Under the pieces are notes generated by a model. It searched no databases, was not told where the DNA came from, and saw nothing but the letters and a program-made list of their open reading frames with translations. Below are positions 37,559-39,257 of a stretch of 39,257 nt of DNA, one piece after another; position 1 is the first letter of the stretch, and each line of letters begins with the position of its first letter. A program made the position numbers and the translations under genes. Source of the DNA: Kiritimatiellia bacterium (GTDB lineage: Bacteria; Verrucomicrobiota; Kiritimatiellia; RFP12; UBA1067); contig JAEEOY010000108.1 in NCBI GenBank assembly GCA_016284515.1, positions 1 to 39,257 on the forward strand. The letters run 5' to 3'.

Positions 37559-38695
37559 TCAACTGACCATGACGGAGAAGTAGTCGCAGACGCGGGTGAC
37601 TCCGTCGGGAACGGGAACGGTCGAGAGCCAGCAGGCGAGGGAATCCTCGTCGTCCGGATCGAACCCGTGCATTCCGTTCAGCGGCTTCACGCCCATGTCG
37701 CTCGGCGCGAACTGCACGCCCGCCTCAGCGAGGAATATCGCGTCGCCGAACTTGCGGTCCTCTCGCCAGATGCCGTGGCGCTTCATATCCTCCTCGGTGA
37801 GCCAGCGTCCGCGGAAGCCCTCGAGCGCCGCGCGCACCTTCGCCTCCGCCTCCGGCTTTAGCCACCAGAAGCGCGCCATAGTGGAGTCGATCGCGCTCGC
37901 GTAGTCCTCGCCCCAGACGAGACCCGTCTTAGCGAGCGCGGACGGAACGTCCGCCGTGCCCCTGAGCGGCGTCATGCCGTGGTCGGAGAACACCGTCAGC
38001 TCGAAGGGCCTGCCGCCTTCCACGAGCGCGCGGTGGAGTCCGCGGATCGTCTCTGCGTACTTGTCAACCTTGGGCCTCAGGACTTCGTCGCGTCCGACGT
38101 TGTCGTGCTGCAGCGCGTCGAACGCGGCGGAGTACACGAACGCGCGGTCCACTTCGCCTTTGCGGAACGCCTCCGCCGCGATGCGGAAGTTCTCCGCCTC
38201 GGGAAGCCGCCAGTTGGAGATGAGATAGCGGTGCCCCTGCTCGCTCCAGACGTCCGCGAGGTTCTTCACCGGCGCAAGCCCGCCCTTCACGAAGAGGTCG
38301 GTCTTCTCGCAGTAGTCCAGCTTCGGGAGCCGCTCGACGGGGACGCCGTAGAGCTGGAAGTATCCGGTGAAGCCGTAGAGTTTCTTGATGAGCTTCGAGA
38401 GCTGGTTCCGGACGCGGCCGCGGCGCCAGAAGGACTTCGGGCGCAGCAGAGGGGCGAGGAAGCGCATCTTGGCGAACGGACTCTTCGACGGCGCGTAGTC
38501 GTAGAACGCGAGGTGTCCGTGGACGGATGGACGCACGCCCGTGAGGATAGTCGGTATCGCGGTGCAGCTGTAGCCGAACTGCATCTCGACCTTGCGCCGA
38601 TTCGGCAGCAGGTCGCGCAGGAAGTCGTAGCGCTCGACCTGCTTCCACCCCAGCGCGTCGACGAAGACGAAGACTTTTACGATGTCGTTACTCAT
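37559..38695 (-). CDS. alkaline-phosphatase-superfamily protein (type I phosphodiesterase / nucleotide pyrophosphatase-like)
   Basis: 378 aa, no signal peptide. Superfamily metal and catalytic positions are in order: D13 in VFVFVDALGW; likely nucleophile T45 in FGYSCTAIPTILTGVRPSVHG; the D..H pair in AAFDALQHDNVG; DHGM in ELTVFSDHGM; and a late His in NGMHGFDP. These ligate two metals in NPP-type phosphodiesterases. The ATG at 38695 overlaps the stop of the glycosyltransferase gene (ATGA), so the products are probably made together and may act in surface-glycan or cell-wall modification. The real substrate (phosphodiester, phosphoglycerol, sugar nucleotide) cannot be told. Confidence 0.85.
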   Translation of the reverse strand: MSNDIVKVFVFVDALGWKQVERYDFLRDLLPNRRKVEMQFGYSCTAIPTILTGVRPSVHGHLAFYDYAPSKSPFAKMRFLAPLLRPKSFWRRGRVRNQLSKLIKKLYGFTGYFQLYGVPVERLPKLDYCEKTDLFVKGGLAPVKNLADVWSEQGHRYLISNWRLPEAENFRIAAEAFRKGEVDRAFVYSAAFDALQHDNVGRDEVLRPKVDKYAETIRGLHRALVEGGRPFELTVFSDHGMTPLRGTADVPSALAKTGLVWGEDYASAIDSTMARFWWLKPEAEAKVRAALEGFRGRWLTEEDMKRHGIWREDRKFGDAIFLAEAGVQFAPSDMGVKPLNGMHGFDPDDEDSLACWLSTVPVPDGVTRVCDYFSVMVS

Positions 38696-39257
38696 GTGTT
38701 CTCCAGTGCCTTTGCCAGCGCGGCGATGTCGCCTGGCGGGACGAGTGTGGCCTTCCCGCCGCACGCCTCGGGAAGTCCGCCGACCGCGAACGCGACGACG
38801 GGACACCCGAGCGCGACCGCCTCGGCAGCGACGAGTCCGAACGGCTCCTGCCAGAAGCTCGGCACAACGACACACTTCGCCGCGCGCATCCACTCCTGCG
38901 GATTTGACTGGAATCCGTTGAATCGGACCCTGTCTGCGATTCCAAGCCCCTCCGCAAGCGCCTTGAGCTTCGGCTCCATGTTGCCCGTTCCGACGATGTC
39001 AAGCGTGCGCGGCGCCTTCATGCGCGCCATCGCAGCGAGGAGCAGCTGCACGCCCTTCCCGCGGATGAGCTGACCGGCAAAAAGGAGGTCGACGGGATGG
39101 CTGGAAGAAATTGGGGCGTGAGGGTCTCGCGAGTCATGCGGGACGTGAGCCGCCGGGACTTGCGGGGCTTGAGCAGGGGCGTCCGTCCTGATCACCGGCG
39201 GCTTTACCTCGATCTTCTCGGGCGGGATGCCGTTTGCGACAAGGCGGCCCTTCATGA
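38692..39257 (-). CDS. GT4-family glycosyltransferase, C-terminal part (runs off the window)
   Basis: The 5' part lies beyond 39257; MKGRLVANGIPPEKI at the edge is an internal segment, since homologues have about 180 residues before it. The C-terminal Rossmann domain is complete: LLFAGQLIRGKGVQLLLAAM, LDIVGTGNMEPKL, VRFNGFQ, and the E-x7-E type motif in PSFWQEPFGLVAAEA with GLPEACGG after it, which bind the nucleotide-sugar donor. Between the domains is a low-complexity His/Pro/Ala linker (APAQAPQVPAAHVPHDSRD) encoded by a 9-bp tandem repeat. Acceptor and sugar are unknown. Overlaps the next gene by 4 nt. Confidence 0.9.
   Translation of the reverse strand, partial: MKGRLVANGIPPEKIEVKPPVIRTDAPAQAPQVPAAHVPHDSRDPHAPISSSHPVDLLFAGQLIRGKGVQLLLAAMARMKAPRTLDIVGTGNMEPKLKALAEGLGIADRVRFNGFQSNPQEWMRAAKCVVVPSFWQEPFGLVAAEAVALGCPVVAFAVGGLPEACGGKATLVPPGDIAALAKALENT
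39115..39177. repeat. 9-bp-period repeat inside the glycosyltransferase linker
   Basis: Plus-strand units GGCGTGAGG, GTCTCGCGA, GTCATGCGG, GACGTGAGC, CGCCGGGAC, TTGCGGGGC, TTGAGCAGG. Several match units at 5115-5177 (for example GACGTGAGC with GGACATGAG). In the coding strand it gives triplets around His-Val-Pro and His-Ala-Pro. Confidence 0.55.

Overview
The window is GC-rich, tightly packed and almost entirely coded on the minus strand; only a 5'-truncated AraC-type fragment at the left edge lies on the plus strand. Type-2 (eukaryote-like) IleRS, many secreted beta-solenoid, LamG and thrombospondin-3-like proteins, XylR-type regulators and exo-glycosidases suggest a glycan-degrading member of the PVC group, most likely a Kiritimatiellae/Verrucomicrobiota bacterium of an animal gut. 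This placement rests on protein style, because there is no rRNA in the window. No RNA genes, IS elements, prophage or CRISPR array were seen. The longest stretch without a gene is 12425-12718 (294 nt), which holds a promoter and a palindrome array.

Layout, left to right; minus-strand transcription runs right to left. (1) 1-5831: the AraC end, then a minus-strand group plsY, a biotin-dependent carboxyltransferase (oadA-like) and ileS. (2) 5874-12424: a 1487-aa secreted parallel beta-helix protein followed by a GH92 alpha-mannosidase. (3) 12568-12696: an array of palindromes at exact 23-bp spacing between valS and the beta-helix gene. (4) 12719-15409: valS. (5) 15497-20041: a GH78-like alpha-L-rhamnosidase, a NarL-type response regulator and a histidine kinase whose extracytoplasmic part looks like three OB folds. 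(6) 20068-21114: a secreted autotransporter-passenger-like protein. (7) 21177-37441: a 16-kb eight-gene unit encoding seven exported proteins (TSP3-like protein, 522-aa beta-rich protein, three tail-fibre-like paralogues, a protein of about 2590 aa, GH27 alpha-galactosidase) and a XylR-type regulator. (8) 37559-39257: an alkaline-phosphatase-superfamily protein overlapping the end of a truncated GT4 glycosyltransferase.

Together the accessory genes read as sensing and outside-the-cell handling of mannose-, rhamnose- and galactose-bearing glycans, plus a large surface or secreted assembly of unknown function.

The most unusual signals are short repeats that also sit in frame inside conserved genes: a hairpin present twice in ileS in opposite orientations with one compensatory stem change, an 18-nt hairpin shared in the same frame by the GH27 and giant-protein genes, and 9-bp and 7-bp tandem repeats found both between genes and in interdomain linkers. 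The 23-bp palindrome array and the 16-kb secreted-protein operon are the other main candidates for undescribed biology.
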